Of a DNA stretch of 64,000 nucleotides, positions 48,126 through 59,837 are shown one piece after another. A program made the position numbers and the translations under genes. The notes beneath the pieces are model-generated. The model saw only the letters and a program-made list of their open reading frames with translations, searched no databases and was not told the DNA's origin. The number at the start of each line of letters is the position of its first letter. The stretch's first letter is position 1. The DNA comes from Mycolicibacterium diernhoferi (GTDB taxonomy: Bacteria > Actinomycetota > Actinomycetes > Mycobacteriales > Mycobacteriaceae): assembly GCF_019456655.1 (NCBI RefSeq), contig NZ_CP080332.1, forward strand, positions 2,666,001 to 2,730,000, in the 5' to 3' direction.

Positions 48126-48416
48126 ATGCGTAAAGCGTTCCTGGTCGCCGTCGCGGCGCTTGCCCTGTCCGTCGCCGGATGCGGATCCACCATCAAGCCC
48201 GAAGGCGCCGCCCAGGCGGTCACCGATCTGGTGTCCAAGGAGACCGGGTTCACCCCGACCGACACCACCTGCCCGAGCGGGATCAAGGCCGAGATCGGTG
48301 CCGAATTCGACTGCAAGTTCACCGGTCCGGACGGCAACTACGTCGCGCACGTACGGGTGGTCAAGGTCAACGGCGAGGATCTGGACTTCTACATTCAGTC
48401 CCAGCTGGAGGGCTGA
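48126..48416 (+). CDS. DUF4333 lipoprotein
   Basis: 96 residues. The lipoprotein signal ends with SVAGC, Cys19. The mature part is a DUF4333 domain with its paired cysteines (TTCPSGIKAEIGAEFDCKFTG). Such small cell-envelope lipoproteins are abundant in mycobacteria, function unknown. Confidence 0.85.
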   Translation: MRKAFLVAVAALALSVAGCGSTIKPEGAAQAVTDLVSKETGFTPTDTTCPSGIKAEIGAEFDCKFTGPDGNYVAHVRVVKVNGEDLDFYIQSQLEG

Positions 48417-48633
48417 ACCGCTGCCGAGCCGACCGCCCGGACGAAGTTGTCGGCGAATAGTCGCGGCACCACATGGCCGAGCAGCGACCGCACGGCCGGG
48501 CTGTCCGGGCGGGCCAGGGCGCGATGGCCTCCAGGGTGGTTGCCGCCAAACCATTTTCGTCGATCAGCGCGGCCGCCGCGTGCGTATCATCGGCTGCGGT
48601 GCGCTCCCGAACCAGGAAACCGGAGGTATTCAT
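48395..48633 (-). pseudogene. Decayed TetR-family regulator
   Basis: On the minus strand a frame from ATG 48633 gives an N-terminal TetR-like tract (AAAALIDENGLAATTLEAIA). It continues without a helix-turn-helix. In another frame, a plausible TetR C-terminus (ARPDSPAVRSLLGHVVPRLF, then ADNFVRAVG) ends at TGA 48395. The middle of roughly 130 residues is missing and the two parts are out of frame. It sits divergent from the FAD enzyme gene, where such a regulator is expected. Short similarity read by eye, so only moderate confidence. Confidence 0.45.
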
Positions 48634-49879
48634 GACGTCCACTGAATCGACCACCTGCGCGATCGTCGGGGGCGGGCCGGCGGGAATGGTGCTGGGGCTG
48701 TTGCTGGCCCGGGCCGGGGTCGAGGTGACCGTGTTCGAGAAGCACCCGGATTTCTTCCGGGACTTCCGCGGCGACACCGTGCACCCGGTGACGTTGACCC
48801 TGCTCGAAGACCTCGGTCTGCACCCGAAGTTCGCGGCCCTGCCGCACAGCGAGATCGAGAAGGCCGAGTTCGAACTCGGGGGACGCATGGTGACCGCCGC
48901 GGATTTCCGGCGCCTCAACGTGCCCCACCCGATGCTCGCGCTGGTGCCGCAATGGGATCTGCTCAACCTGCTGGCCGAGGCGGGCAAGGAGGAACCCAGC
49001 TTCACGCTGCGGATGAACACGCCCGTCACCGGCCTGCTGCGCGAGGGGGAGGTGGTCACCGGGGTGCGCTATCAGGGCGAGGACGGGCCCGCGGAGTTGC
49101 GTGCCGACCTCACCGTGGCGTGTGACGGGCGGACCTCGACACTGCGGGCCGCGGCCGGTCTGATCCCGAAGGAGTTCCCGGTACCCTTCGACGTCGGGTG
49201 GTTCCGGCTCGATGCCGTCACGACAATCAAATACCAACTGACGCCCCGTATTTCGGATGACCTCGCGCTGGTGTTGATCCCACGCGAGGGCTACTTCCAG
49301 GCCGGTTGCTTCCTACCGAAGGGCGGCGAGGGGCAACTGCACGCACGTGGCCTGGACACCTTCCGTACCCGGGTCGCCGAACTCGTGCCGGAGGCCACGG
49401 TGGGGTCCTTGACGTCCTGGGATGCCGTCAAGGTGCTCGATGTGAAGGTGAACCGGCTGTCCACCTGGCACCGGCCCGGACTGCTGTGCATCGGCGATGC
49501 CGCGCATGCGATGTCCCCGGTCGGCGGCGTCGGGATCAACCTCGCGGTCGCCGACGCGGTGGCCGCGGCGGGCATCCTCGCGCAGCCGCTGCTGGACCGC
49601 GACATCACCGAGGCCGAGCTGGCGGCCGTGCAGAAGCGCCGGGAACTGCCGGCCGTCATCACCCAGAGCGTGCAACGCCTCGCCCATCGGGCGATGCGGC
49701 GGGTACTGCTCGGCGGCCGGGTAATGACCCCGCCGCGGTGGCTGGCCGCCGCCGCGGGGGCGCTGCTGGACCGGGTCCCGGCGCTCGCCGTGATCCCGGC
49801 CTACGCCATCGGTGTCGGTGTGCGGCCCGAGCGCGCACCGGACTTCGCGCGCCGGCCGGCCCCGGTGGTGGATCGCTAG
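48632..49879 (+). CDS. FAD-dependent monooxygenase-like oxidoreductase
   Basis: 415 residues from ATG 48632, with GGAGG upstream. The FAD motif is GGGPAGMVLGLLLARAG from residue 13. The second FAD site is CIGDAAHAMSPVGGVGIN near residue 290, and the DG motif is in VACDGRTSTLR. It resembles PHBH-type aromatic or polyketide hydroxylases. Substrate unknown. The decayed TetR gene at its 5' end suggests it was once locally regulated and may now be constitutive. Confidence 0.9.
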   Translation: MTSTESTTCAIVGGGPAGMVLGLLLARAGVEVTVFEKHPDFFRDFRGDTVHPVTLTLLEDLGLHPKFAALPHSEIEKAEFELGGRMVTAADFRRLNVPHPMLALVPQWDLLNLLAEAGKEEPSFTLRMNTPVTGLLREGEVVTGVRYQGEDGPAELRADLTVACDGRTSTLRAAAGLIPKEFPVPFDVGWFRLDAVTTIKYQLTPRISDDLALVLIPREGYFQAGCFLPKGGEGQLHARGLDTFRTRVAELVPEATVGSLTSWDAVKVLDVKVNRLSTWHRPGLLCIGDAAHAMSPVGGVGINLAVADAVAAAGILAQPLLDRDITEAELAAVQKRRELPAVITQSVQRLAHRAMRRVLLGGRVMTPPRWLAAAAGALLDRVPALAVIPAYAIGVGVRPERAPDFARRPAPVVDR

Positions 49880-49882
49880 CGG

Positions 49883-49888
<6 letters not shown>
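49874..49888. terminator. Palindrome carrying both convergent stop codons
   Basis: CGCTAGC and GCTAGCG flank one G; the TAG stops of the FAD gene and of the convergent cyclophilin gene lie within the arms. Too short to be sure of termination. Confidence 0.3.
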
Positions 49889-50860
<972 letters not shown>

Positions 50861-50864
50861 CGAC

Positions 50865-51740
<876 letters not shown>

Positions 51741-51868
51741 CGCCGCTGTCCTCCTCAGATCTGCGCAGCATCGGCCGCGCGTTCGCGTCGGCAACGAGTG
51801 TGCCAGGCCCAACTGAGTACAAGGCGTGCGACCCGCGGGTCCAGAACCGGTCGTGGGAAACTTGACCG

Positions 51869-52549
51869 GTGTTGATCACCGGATTCCCGGCGGGGGTGCT
51901 GGCGTGCAACTGCTACGTGCTGGCACCACGGGCAGGGGCCGACGCCGTCATCGTCGACCCCGGGCAGTCGGCGTTCGGCCGGTTGCGGGCGCTTCTCGAC
52001 GAACACCGGCTGACCCCGGCCGGGGTGCTGCTCACACACGGCCACCTCGACCACATGTGGTCGGCGCAGAAGGTGGCCGACACCTATGGCTGCCCGGTGT
52101 ACATCCATCCGCAGGACCGGCTGATGCTCACCGACCCGATCAAGGGCATCGGGCCTTCTGGGGTGTGGGCGGGGCTCGGGCGCCTTGCTCTGGCTCCGTT
52201 GTTCCGGGAGCCGCGCCAGGTCGTCGAGCTGGAGCAGGACGGCCAGCTGCTGGACGTCGGCGTCCCGGTGGTCGTCGACCACACGCCGGGGCACACGCTG
52301 GGGTCGGTCTGCTTCCGGGTCCCCGGCGGGCCGGGGGCCGGTATGGCCCTCACCGGCGACACCCTGTTCAAGGGGTCGGTGGGCCGCACCGACCTGTTCG
52401 GTGGCAGCGGCCGGGATCTGATGAACTCGATCGTGACAAAACTGTTGGTGCTCGGCGACGACACCGTGGTCCTGCCGGGCCACGGTGAGAAAACCACCAT
52501 CGGCGTCGAACGCCGCACCAACCCGTTCCTCGAAGGACTGACATTGTGA
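51869..52549 (+). CDS. Metallo-beta-lactamase-fold hydrolase, glyoxalase-II-like (Rv2581c type)
   Basis: 226 residues from GTG 51869. The dinuclear metal motif is THGHLDHMWS, with His57, His59, Asp61 and His62. Further ligands are in DHTPGHTLGSVCF, LTGDTLF and LPGHGEKT. The family cleaves thioesters of small thiols such as the glutathione analogue mycothiol; the substrate is unproven. It ends one base before hisS, as in M. tuberculosis. Confidence 0.92.
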   Translation: MLITGFPAGVLACNCYVLAPRAGADAVIVDPGQSAFGRLRALLDEHRLTPAGVLLTHGHLDHMWSAQKVADTYGCPVYIHPQDRLMLTDPIKGIGPSGVWAGLGRLALAPLFREPRQVVELEQDGQLLDVGVPVVVDHTPGHTLGSVCFRVPGGPGAGMALTGDTLFKGSVGRTDLFGGSGRDLMNSIVTKLLVLGDDTVVLPGHGEKTTIGVERRTNPFLEGLTL

Positions 52550-53821
52550 GTGGATACCGTGGCTGAATCCTTCAAGGCGCCCAAGGGCGTGCCGGACTAC
52601 TTCCCGCCGGATTCCGCGGCGTTCGTCGCGGTGCGCGACGGCCTGCTGGGTGCGGCCCGGCGCGCGGGCTACGGCGATGTCGAACTGCCGATCTTCGAGG
52701 ACACCGCGCTGTTCGCGCGTGGGGTCGGCGAGTCCACCGACGTGGTCAGCAAGGAGATGTACACCTTCGCCGACCGCGGTGAGCGTTCGGTCACGCTGCG
52801 TCCGGAGGGCACCGCCGGCGTGATGCGTGCGGTGATCGAACACGGGCTCGATCGCGGGCAGCTGCCGGTCAAGCTCTGCTATGCGGGCCCGTTCTTCCGC
52901 TACGAACGCCCGCAGGCCGGCCGCTACCGCCAGCTGCAGCAGGTCGGTGTGGAGGCCATCGGGGTGGATGACCCCGCGCTGGACGCCGAGGTGATCGCCG
53001 TCGCCGACGCCGGCTTCCGGTCGCTGGGCCTGGACGGTTTCCGGTTGGAGATCACCTCCCTCGGTGATGACACCTGCCGCCCGCAGTACCGGGAGTTGTT
53101 GCAGGAGTTCCTGTTCAAGCTCGACCTCGACGAAGAGACCCGGCGCCGCGCGGAGATCAACCCGCTGCGGGTGCTCGACGACAAGCGGCCCGCGGTGCGG
53201 GAGATGACCGCCGATGCGCCGCTGATGCTCGATCACCTCTCCGATGTGGCCAAGGCGCATTTCGACACCGTGCTGGCCCACCTGGACGCGCTCAAGGTGC
53301 CCTATGTGGTCAACCCGCGGATGGTGCGTGGGCTGGACTACTACACCAAGACGACGTTCGAATTCGTGCACGACGGCCTCGGCGCGCAGTCCGGCATCGG
53401 CGGGGGCGGTCGCTATGACGGGCTGATGAGTCAGCTCGGCGGCCAGGACCTGTCGGGCATCGGATTCGGGCTCGGCGTGGACCGCACACTGCTGGCGCTG
53501 CGGGCCGAGGGTAAGGCCGTGGGCCCGACGAACCGGGTGGACGTGTACGGCGTGCCGCTGGGGGAGTCGGCCAAGCTGGAACTGGCCAAGCTGGCAACGG
53601 CCCTGCGCGCCAACGGTGTCCGGGTGGACCTGGCCTACGGCGATCGCAGCCTGAAGGCATCGATGCGCGGCGCGGACCGGTCCGGGGCGTCGCTGGCGCT
53701 GGTGGCCGGTGACCGTGATGTGGACGCGGGCACCGTCGGCGTCAAGAACCTCGGCACCGGTGAACAGGTCGACGTCGCGATCGATGCCGTAGTCGCCGAG
53801 GTGCTGTCCCGGCTCGCCTGA
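52550..53821 (+). CDS. hisS: Histidyl-tRNA synthetase
   Basis: 423 residues from GTG 52550 immediately after the upstream stop; GTG at 52559 is possible too. Class II motif 2 is [19 protein letters not shown], and the histidine A loop is [16 protein letters not shown]. The C-terminal domain ([19 protein letters not shown]) binds the anticodon. It is convergent with the small membrane protein and both stops lie in a 14-base palindrome at 53817-53830. Confidence 0.97.
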   Translation: MDTVAESFKAPKGVPDYFPPDSAAFVAVRDGLLGAARRAGYGDVELPIFEDTALFARGVGESTDVVSKEMYTFADRGERSVTLRPEGTAGVMRAVIEHGLDRGQLPVKLCYAGPFFRYERPQAGRYRQLQQVGVEAIGVDDPALDAEVIAVADAGFRSLGLDGFRLEITSLGDDTCRPQYRELLQEFLFKLDLDEETRRRAEINPLRVLDDKRPAVREMTADAPLMLDHLSDVAKAHFDTVLAHLDALKVPYVVNPRMVRGLDYYTKTTFEFVHDGLGAQSGIGGGGRYDGLMSQLGGQDLSGIGFGLGVDRTLLALRAEGKAVGPTNRVDVYGVPLGESAKLELAKLATALRANGVRVDLAYGDRSLKASMRGADRSGASLALVAGDRDVDAGTVGVKNLGTGEQVDVAIDAVVAEVLSRLA

Positions 53822-53830
53822 CCGGTCAGG
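53817..53830. terminator. Perfect palindrome at convergent hisS end
   Basis: CCTGACCGGTCAGG is self-complementary and contains both TGA stop codons. It may only reflect compact gene ends. Confidence 0.3.
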
Positions 53831-54383
53831 AGGTGGTCTCGCCGAACACGGCGGTGGACAGCACCGCGTCCATCCCGTGGATGCGTCCGCCGAACGGGTT
53901 GCCGCGCTTGAGCACATAGGTGCCGTCGGGGGTGATGGCCACCAGTTTCGGCGCACTGGAGCCGATCTGCACCCGTCGTTCGAAGCGCACCTGTTCGAGT
54001 TGGCCGACGACCTCTCCGCCGCGGTCGCGGTAGGTGCCGTCCTTGCGGTCGAACACGGCCACCGGTACGAAGTCGCTCAGCGGTGCGGACCGGATCCGGC
54101 GCAGGGAGCGCAGTGTGTAGAGCAGTGCGGCGGCCGCGGCCAGACCGACGGCCAAGATCACCAACCCCAGCAGCAGCGGTGGGTTGTCGTCGGCGCTGCG
54201 GACCGACATCGCGATGGACACGATGCCGAACCCGCCGAACACGACGGTGAAGATCAGCAGTACGGAGGCGGTGACCTGGGTGAGCCCACTGCCGCGGTCG
54301 ATCACCATGATGTGCGGTCCGTCCTCGGCGACCACCAGACCGCCCTGTTCGGCGATGACCCGTGGCTGTCCCGGTGACGTCAT
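53826..54383 (-). CDS. Two-helix membrane protein of unknown function
   Basis: 185 residues from ATG 54383. Two hydrophobic helices near residues 35-58 and 68-92 separate an N-terminal 33-residue segment from a C-terminal soluble domain of about 90 residues (YVLKRGNPFGGRIHGMDAVL near the end). No family recognised. Divergent from dtd; both appear to use leaderless promoters in the 23-base gap. Confidence 0.65.
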   Translation of the reverse strand: MTSPGQPRVIAEQGGLVVAEDGPHIMVIDRGSGLTQVTASVLLIFTVVFGGFGIVSIAMSVRSADDNPPLLLGLVILAVGLAAAAALLYTLRSLRRIRSAPLSDFVPVAVFDRKDGTYRDRGGEVVGQLEQVRFERRVQIGSSAPKLVAITPDGTYVLKRGNPFGGRIHGMDAVLSTAVFGETTS

Positions 54384-54389
54384 GACAAC

Positions 54390-54399
54390 ACTCTAGGGT
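54390..54399. promoter_or_regulatory. Overlapping divergent minus-10 boxes
   Basis: Plus strand TAGGGT (54394-54399) ends 7 bases before ATG 54407. Minus strand TAGAGT (54395-54390) ends 6 bases before ATG 54383. The two hexamers share bases 54394-54395. Confidence 0.6.
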
Positions 54400-54406
54400 C
54401 GGGGCC

Positions 54407-54838
54407 ATGCGAGTTCTGGTTCAACGGGTGAAGTCTGCGCGGGTCGTGGTCGACGGCGAGACGGTGGGGGAGATCGGCGGGCCCGGTCAGGGGTTGTTGG
54501 CGCTGGTCGGCATCACCCACACCGACGACGCCGGGCTCGCCGCGAAGATGGCCGAAAAGCTGTGGCGGTTGCGGATTCTGGATGACGAGTTGGCCGCCGC
54601 CGACACCGGCGCACCGATCCTGGTGGTCAGTCAGTTCACCCTGTACGCAAACACCGTCAAGGGCCGGCGCCCGTCCTGGAACGCCGCCGCACCCCGTCCG
54701 GTCGCCGAACCCTTGGTCAACGCGTTCGCCGATGCACTCCGCGCGCTCGGCGCGCCGGTGGCCACCGGCGTGTTCGGGGCGGACATGGCCGTCGAACTCG
54801 TCAACGACGGGCCGGTGACGTTGATGCTGGAACTCTAG
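54407..54838 (+). CDS. dtd: D-aminoacyl-tRNA deacylase
   Basis: 143 residues, usual length. It removes D-amino acids from mischarged tRNA. Both chirality motifs are present: SQFTLYANT near residue 79 and NDGPVTLML at the C-terminus. Its TAG and the urtE TAG on the other strand share CTAG. The promoter appears leaderless. Confidence 0.95.
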   Translation: MRVLVQRVKSARVVVDGETVGEIGGPGQGLLALVGITHTDDAGLAAKMAEKLWRLRILDDELAAADTGAPILVVSQFTLYANTVKGRRPSWNAAAPRPVAEPLVNAFADALRALGAPVATGVFGADMAVELVNDGPVTLMLEL

Positions 54839-55527
54839 ATCGCCATCGCGGCGCGTACCTCGGCCTCGGACGCCGATCCGCCGGTACCGCTGGAGGTGAC
54901 CCGGCCGGCCTCCAGGATGTAGTAGCGCTGCGAGGATTCCAGCGCGAAGCCGATGTGCTGTTCGACCAGCAGCACGCCGAGATCACCGCGGGCGGTCAAC
55001 GCGGTGATCGCCTCCTCGATCTCGGCCACCACCGACGGCTGGATGCCCTCGGTGGGTTCGTCGAGAATCAGGCACTTCGGGGTGGTGATCAGGGCCCGGG
55101 CGATGGCCAGCTGCTGGCGCTGACCGCCGGACAGCAGGCCGGCGCGGCGGGTCAGCAACTCCTTGAGTGCGGGGAACAGGTCGAGCTGCTCATCGATCAG
55201 CTTCTTACCGTTCTTGCGGCCGTCGGCGACCACCTGCAGGTTCTCCGCGGTGGTGAGCTGACCGAACGACTGCTGCCCCTGCGGTACATAGGCCAGGCCG
55301 CGGGCCACCCGGGCGCTCGGGCGCAGTTTGGTGATGTCCTCGCCGTCGAAAAGTACCTTGCCCGCAGTGCATTTCAGCAGTCCCACCGCGGCCCGCAACA
55401 ACGTGGTCTTACCGGCGCCGTTGTGACCCATCACGGCGGCCACCCCGTCCGAGGGCACCTCGAGATCGACCCCGTGGATGACCTCGGAGCGGCCGTAACC
55501 GGTCCGGACGTCGATGAGTTCGAGCAT
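54835..55527 (-). CDS. urtE: Urea ABC transporter ATPase UrtE
   Basis: 230 residues of the LivF type. Walker [12 protein letters not shown], signature [10 protein letters not shown], Walker [14 protein letters not shown]. It pairs with UrtD to power urea import. It starts within the last base of urtD and is the last gene of urtABCDE. Confidence 0.93.
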   Translation of the reverse strand: MLELIDVRTGYGRSEVIHGVDLEVPSDGVAAVMGHNGAGKTTLLRAAVGLLKCTAGKVLFDGEDITKLRPSARVARGLAYVPQGQQSFGQLTTAENLQVVADGRKNGKKLIDEQLDLFPALKELLTRRAGLLSGGQRQQLAIARALITTPKCLILDEPTEGIQPSVVAEIEEAITALTARGDLGVLLVEQHIGFALESSQRYYILEAGRVTSSGTGGSASEAEVRAAMAI

Positions 55528-56342
55528 CAGGACTCCTCTTCCATGATTCCGGCCGCCGCGGTGCCGAGGTAGACCTCCTGCACCCGGGGGTTGGCCTGCA
55601 CCTCGGCCACCGATCCCTCCGCGATGACCTGGCCCCGGGCCAGCACGGTCACCGAGGTGGCGAACGCCCGCATGAAGTCCATGTCGTGTTCGACGACCAC
55701 CACGGTGCGTTCACCGCCGATGCGGCGCAGCAGGCTTCCGGTCTCCTCGCGCTCTTCGTGGCTCATCCCGGCGACCGGTTCGTCGAGCAGCAGCACCTCG
55801 GCGTTCTGCACCAGCAGCATGCCGATCTCCAGCCACTGCTTCTGGCCGTGGGCCAGCACTCCGGCGGGCTTGTCGGCCAGCGCGGTCAGACCCGTTGTCT
55901 CCAGGGCCTCCTCGATCGCGGGCAGGATGCCGGAGCGGCGCCGCAGCAGGGTCCACGGGGACCGCCCGGCACCCGCCGCGATGTCCAGGTTCTGCAGCAC
56001 GGTGAGTTGTTCGAACACCGTCGCGGTCTGGAACGTGCGGCCCACGCCGCGGCGGGCGATCTGATGCACCTTCTTGCCCAGCAGTTCCTGACCGGACTTG
56101 CTGACCGAACCGGTGGCCGGCACCAGGCCGGTGATCGCATCGATCACGGTGGTCTTACCGGCCCCGTTGGGGCCGATGAGGAACCGTAGATCGCCCTGGA
56201 ACAGGGTCAGATCCACATTGCTGACGGCCTTGAATCCATCGAAATCGACTGTCAGTCCTCGTACTTCGAGGTACTGGGTGCTCATGCCGACGTTGCCGCC
56301 GGCCGCGGGTTCGGGGTGGGTCTCGGTCTGGAGTTCGGTCAT
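55527..56342 (-). CDS. urtD: Urea ABC transporter ATPase UrtD
   Basis: 271 residues from ATG 56342, overlapping the urtC stop (ATGA); MSTQYL 19 residues on is an alternative. Walker A is GPNGAGKTTVID. The signature is unusual, reading LAHGQKQWLE, which is typical of UrtD. Walker B is VLLLDEPVAGM. LivG-like. Confidence 0.93.
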   Translation of the reverse strand: MTELQTETHPEPAAGGNVGMSTQYLEVRGLTVDFDGFKAVSNVDLTLFQGDLRFLIGPNGAGKTTVIDAITGLVPATGSVSKSGQELLGKKVHQIARRGVGRTFQTATVFEQLTVLQNLDIAAGAGRSPWTLLRRRSGILPAIEEALETTGLTALADKPAGVLAHGQKQWLEIGMLLVQNAEVLLLDEPVAGMSHEEREETGSLLRRIGGERTVVVVEHDMDFMRAFATSVTVLARGQVIAEGSVAEVQANPRVQEVYLGTAAAGIMEEES

Positions 56343-57454
56343 GCGTTGGCTCCGGCCTTCTCGGATTCCGGGTCGGGGTCGGGCTGGGAGGCCGGCTCGT
56401 CGGCCTCCGGTGCGCGCTTCTTGCGGCGCCGCAGGAACACTCCCAGGCCGGCCAGGCCGGCCGGGAAGAACCCGACCACCACGATGAACAACAGGCCCTG
56501 GGCGTAGGTCCACTCCGACGGGAAGCGTTCGGAGAGCAGGGTCTGCGCCCAGGCCACACCGATCGCGCCGAGGACCGGACCGAGCAGGGTGGTGCGCCCG
56601 CCGATGGCCACCCCGATCAGGAACGCGATCGAGGGCAGAATCCCCACCTGTGACGGTGCGATGAACCCGACGATCGGGGCGAACAGCGCGCCGGCGATGC
56701 TGGCGAACAGCGCGGCCACCACGTAGGCGACCACCTTGATGTTGGCCGGGTCGTACCCCAGGAAGCGCACCCGCTCCTCACCGTCGCGCACCGCGACGAG
56801 CAGTTCCCCGTAGCGGCTCTGCATCAACTGACGCGCGACCGCCACCGATGCCAGCAGCACGGCGGCAGCGATGAAGTACAGCATCTGCTTGTTGACCGGG
56901 TCCTTGAGGGAGAACCCGAAGAACGTCCGGAAGTTGGTGAGCCCGTTGCTGCCGCCGATGCTGGTCTGGCCGATCAACAGGATGGCCAGCGCGGCGGCCA
57001 GGGCCTGCGACAGGATCGCGAAATAGGCGCCCTTGACCCGGCGCTTGAACACACCGAATCCGAGCAGCGCCGCGATGCCGGTGGGCACCACCACGATGGC
57101 CACCAACGTGACCACCGGTGAGGCGAACGGTTGCCAGTACCCGGGCAGTTCGCGGACACCGGCGATCTGCATGAAGTCCGGTACGGCCTGATCGGTCAGC
57201 GCCGCATCGGAGATCTTCAGGTGCATACCCATGATGTAGCCGCCGAGCCCGAAGAAGACGCCCTGGCCCAGCACCAGCATTCCGCCGCGGCCCCAAGCCA
57301 ATCCGATGCCGACCGCGACGATGGCGAAGCACAGGAACTTGGCGAACAGACCGAGCCGGAAGTCGGACAGGACGGTGGGCGCGAGGCCGAACAGGACGAC
57401 GGCGCCGACGCCGAAGCCGGCCCACGTCTGCCAGCGGCCGATGAGTTGCTTCAC
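56339..57454 (-). CDS. urtC: Urea ABC transporter permease UrtC
   Basis: 371 residues from GTG 57454, overlapping the urtB stop (GTGA). LivM-like, with about 9-10 membrane helices. Family tracts are GRGGMLVLGQGVFFGLGGY, AILSQALAAALAILL and VAVRDGEERVRFLGY. A charged C-terminal tail of about 30 residues follows the last helix. Confidence 0.93.
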   Translation of the reverse strand: MKQLIGRWQTWAGFGVGAVVLFGLAPTVLSDFRLGLFAKFLCFAIVAVGIGLAWGRGGMLVLGQGVFFGLGGYIMGMHLKISDAALTDQAVPDFMQIAGVRELPGYWQPFASPVVTLVAIVVVPTGIAALLGFGVFKRRVKGAYFAILSQALAAALAILLIGQTSIGGSNGLTNFRTFFGFSLKDPVNKQMLYFIAAAVLLASVAVARQLMQSRYGELLVAVRDGEERVRFLGYDPANIKVVAYVVAALFASIAGALFAPIVGFIAPSQVGILPSIAFLIGVAIGGRTTLLGPVLGAIGVAWAQTLLSERFPSEWTYAQGLLFIVVVGFFPAGLAGLGVFLRRRKKRAPEADEPASQPDPDPESEKAGANA

Positions 57455-58335
57455 ACCAGACTCCTTGTCCGAACCGTGAACAGGCCCTGCGGGCGTACCT
57501 GCAGGAAGAACACGATGATCACGAACAGAATCACCTTGGCCAGCGATGCCGTGGTGCTGTACTCGATGAACGAGTTCAAGAACCCGAGCCCGAGCGCGGC
57601 GATGACGGTGCCCTTGATCTGTCCGAGACCGCCGACGACCACCACCAGGAACGCGTCGATCAGATAACTCTGGCCGGTGGTGGGGCTGGTCGAGCCGATC
57701 AGCGTCAAGGCCACACCGGCGACCCCGGCCAGGCCGGAGCCGATGAAGAACGTGGTGATGTCGGTGCGCCGCGACGAAATCCCGCTGGTTTCGGCCAGAT
57801 CCCGGTTCTGCACCACCGCGCGGATGCGCCGGCCCATCGGGCTGGCCTTGAGTGCGGTCGCCAGAGCTACCACCGCCACCGCGGCCAGCACCAGGATGAA
57901 GATGCGGGTCTTGGGAACCACCGCGCCGAGGATCTCCACACCACCGGAGAGCCATTCCGGCGCGACGACGTTGACCGCGGGTGCGCCGAAGATGTCGCGG
58001 GCGATCTGTTGCAGGATCAGCCCGACGCCGAAGGTGACCAACAGGGTGTCCAGCGGGCGGTCGTACATCCGCTGGATCAGCGTGACCTCCAACAGCACAC
58101 CCATGGCGCCGCCGACGAGGAAACCGACCACCAGTGAGATCAGCAGGGACGCACCGGAACTCGAGATCACCTGCTGCACCACGTAGGCGGTGTAGCAGCC
58201 GGCCATGATGAACTCGCCGTGCGCCATGTTGATCACGCCCATCTGACCGAAGGTCAGCGACAGGCCGAGTGCAGCCAGCAACAGGATTGAGCCGAGGCTC
58301 AATCCCGTTGCCAGCTGTCCGATCAGGACATCCAT
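57451..58335 (-). CDS. urtB: Urea ABC transporter permease UrtB
   Basis: 294 residues, LivH-like, about 8 helices. It has INMAHGEFIMAGCY and VVVVGGLGQIKGTVIAALGL. Three bases separate it from urtA. Confidence 0.93.
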   Translation of the reverse strand: MDVLIGQLATGLSLGSILLLAALGLSLTFGQMGVINMAHGEFIMAGCYTAYVVQQVISSSGASLLISLVVGFLVGGAMGVLLEVTLIQRMYDRPLDTLLVTFGVGLILQQIARDIFGAPAVNVVAPEWLSGGVEILGAVVPKTRIFILVLAAVAVVALATALKASPMGRRIRAVVQNRDLAETSGISSRRTDITTFFIGSGLAGVAGVALTLIGSTSPTTGQSYLIDAFLVVVVGGLGQIKGTVIAALGLGFLNSFIEYSTTASLAKVILFVIIVFFLQVRPQGLFTVRTRSLV

Positions 58336-58338
58336 CTG

Positions 58339-59601
58339 CTAGCCCGAGAGCCCTGCGGCCCACGGGTAGGACTTCAGGTACGGGTCCGGCTCGATCGGGC
58401 CGGGGGACTCCCACACCGTGTAGATCAGGCCGTCGGGCTTGATCTCACCGATCCGTGCGGTCTTGGTGATGTGGTTGTTCTCGCCGTCGATGGTGACCTT
58501 GCCCTCGGGGGCGTCGAAGCTGACGCCGCCGGCGTTGTCCTGGATGGCCTTCACGTCGAACGAGCCGGCCTTCTCGACGGTGTTCTTCCACAGGTAGACC
58601 GACACGTAGGCGGCTTCCATCGGGTCCGAGGTGGGCTTGTTCGCGCCGTAGGCCTTCTTGTACGCGGCCACGAACGCGTTGTTCACCGGGGTGTCGATGG
58701 TCTGGTAGTAGTTCCACGCGGTCAACTGATCGGTGATGTTCTGCACACCGATGCCGCCGACCTCTTCCTCGGCGATGGACACCGAGACCACCGGCATCGT
58801 CTGCGGGGTCAGGCCCACGTTCTTGTACTCGCGGAAGAACGCCACGTTGGAGTCGCCGTTGAGGGTGTTGAACACTGCGTCGGCGCCGGCGGTGCGGACC
58901 TTGTTGACGATGGTGGAGAAGTCGGTCGAGCCCAGCGGGGTGTAGTCCTCGCCCTTGATCTCGATACCGTTGGCCTCCGCATAGGCCTTGATGATGCGGT
59001 TGGCGGTCTGGGGGAAGACGTAGTCGCTACCCACCAGGTACAGCGATTTGGTGCCCTTCTCCTTCAGATAGTCCAGGGCGGGCACGATCTGCTGGTTGGT
59101 GGTGGCGCCGGTGTAGAAGATGTTCGGGCTGGACTCCAGGCCCTCGTATTGCACCGGGTAGTAGAGCAGCGAGTTGTTGCTCTCGAAGACCGGCAGCATG
59201 GCCTTGCGGCTCGACGACGTCCAGCCGCCGAAAACTGCTGCGACACAGTCACTGCTGATGAGTTTCTCGGCCTTCTCCGCGAAGACGGTGGGCTCGGACG
59301 CGCCGTCCTCGCCGATGATCTGGATCTGCTTGTCCAGCACGCCACCGGCGGCATTGATCTCCTCGACGGCGAGCTTGATGGCGTCGCGCACGGTGACTTC
59401 GGAGATGGCCATGGTGCCCGACAGGGAGTTCAGCGAGCCGACCTTGATGGTGTCACCGGAGGTGTCGACGCACGATTCGGCGGCGGCCGCCTCGGTATCG
59501 CCGGCCTTGCTGCCGCAGGCGGAGACCAGCATCGAGGCGGTGACCACGACACTCCCCGCTATCAGTACTGATCGGCTGAACATCGGTCGGGGGAGTCTCA
59601 T
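58339..59601 (-). CDS. urtA: Urea ABC transporter substrate-binding lipoprotein UrtA
   Basis: 420 residues. The lipoprotein signal ends at LVSAC, Cys29. The binding fold matches UrtA ([54 protein letters not shown]). It captures urea outside the membrane. First gene of the operon, preceded by a GlnR-like site and a TAACGT minus-10. AAGGAAAGG lies upstream of the start. No urease genes are in the window. Confidence 0.94.
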   Translation of the reverse strand: MRLPRPMFSRSVLIAGSVVVTASMLVSACGSKAGDTEAAAAESCVDTSGDTIKVGSLNSLSGTMAISEVTVRDAIKLAVEEINAAGGVLDKQIQIIGEDGASEPTVFAEKAEKLISSDCVAAVFGGWTSSSRKAMLPVFESNNSLLYYPVQYEGLESSPNIFYTGATTNQQIVPALDYLKEKGTKSLYLVGSDYVFPQTANRIIKAYAEANGIEIKGEDYTPLGSTDFSTIVNKVRTAGADAVFNTLNGDSNVAFFREYKNVGLTPQTMPVVSVSIAEEEVGGIGVQNITDQLTAWNYYQTIDTPVNNAFVAAYKKAYGANKPTSDPMEAAYVSVYLWKNTVEKAGSFDVKAIQDNAGGVSFDAPEGKVTIDGENNHITKTARIGEIKPDGLIYTVWESPGPIEPDPYLKSYPWAAGLSG

Positions 59602-59669
59602 CTGGTGCCTTTCCTTCGATTTCGGTGCATCGTCAGAACTTTCGGAACCCGAGTGGGTGTCGAATCGGC

Positions 59670-59711
59670 ACGTTAGGACGCCTAGGTTTCTATGAAATTT
59701 CTCAATGTGAC
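59670..59711 (-). promoter_or_regulatory. urtA promoter with GlnR-like site
   Basis: On the minus strand TAACGT (59675-59670) is a minus-10 candidate. Upstream, GTCAC, GAAAT and GAAAC (59711-59686) lie at about 11-base intervals, resembling GlnR half-sites (GTnAC and GnAAC). The match is imperfect, and the location over the minus-35 region suits activation in nitrogen limitation. Confidence 0.4.
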
Positions 59712-59837
59712 GAACAAATTAACCTGTTGCTAGCAGCGCATTCGCCGGTGATTCGGGCACGTATGGCCCGCTGTGGGCCCGGTCCGCCGCGGTGCTGACG
59801 CGGACGGTGTAACGATCCGGTAGCCTCCGGCGATGTG

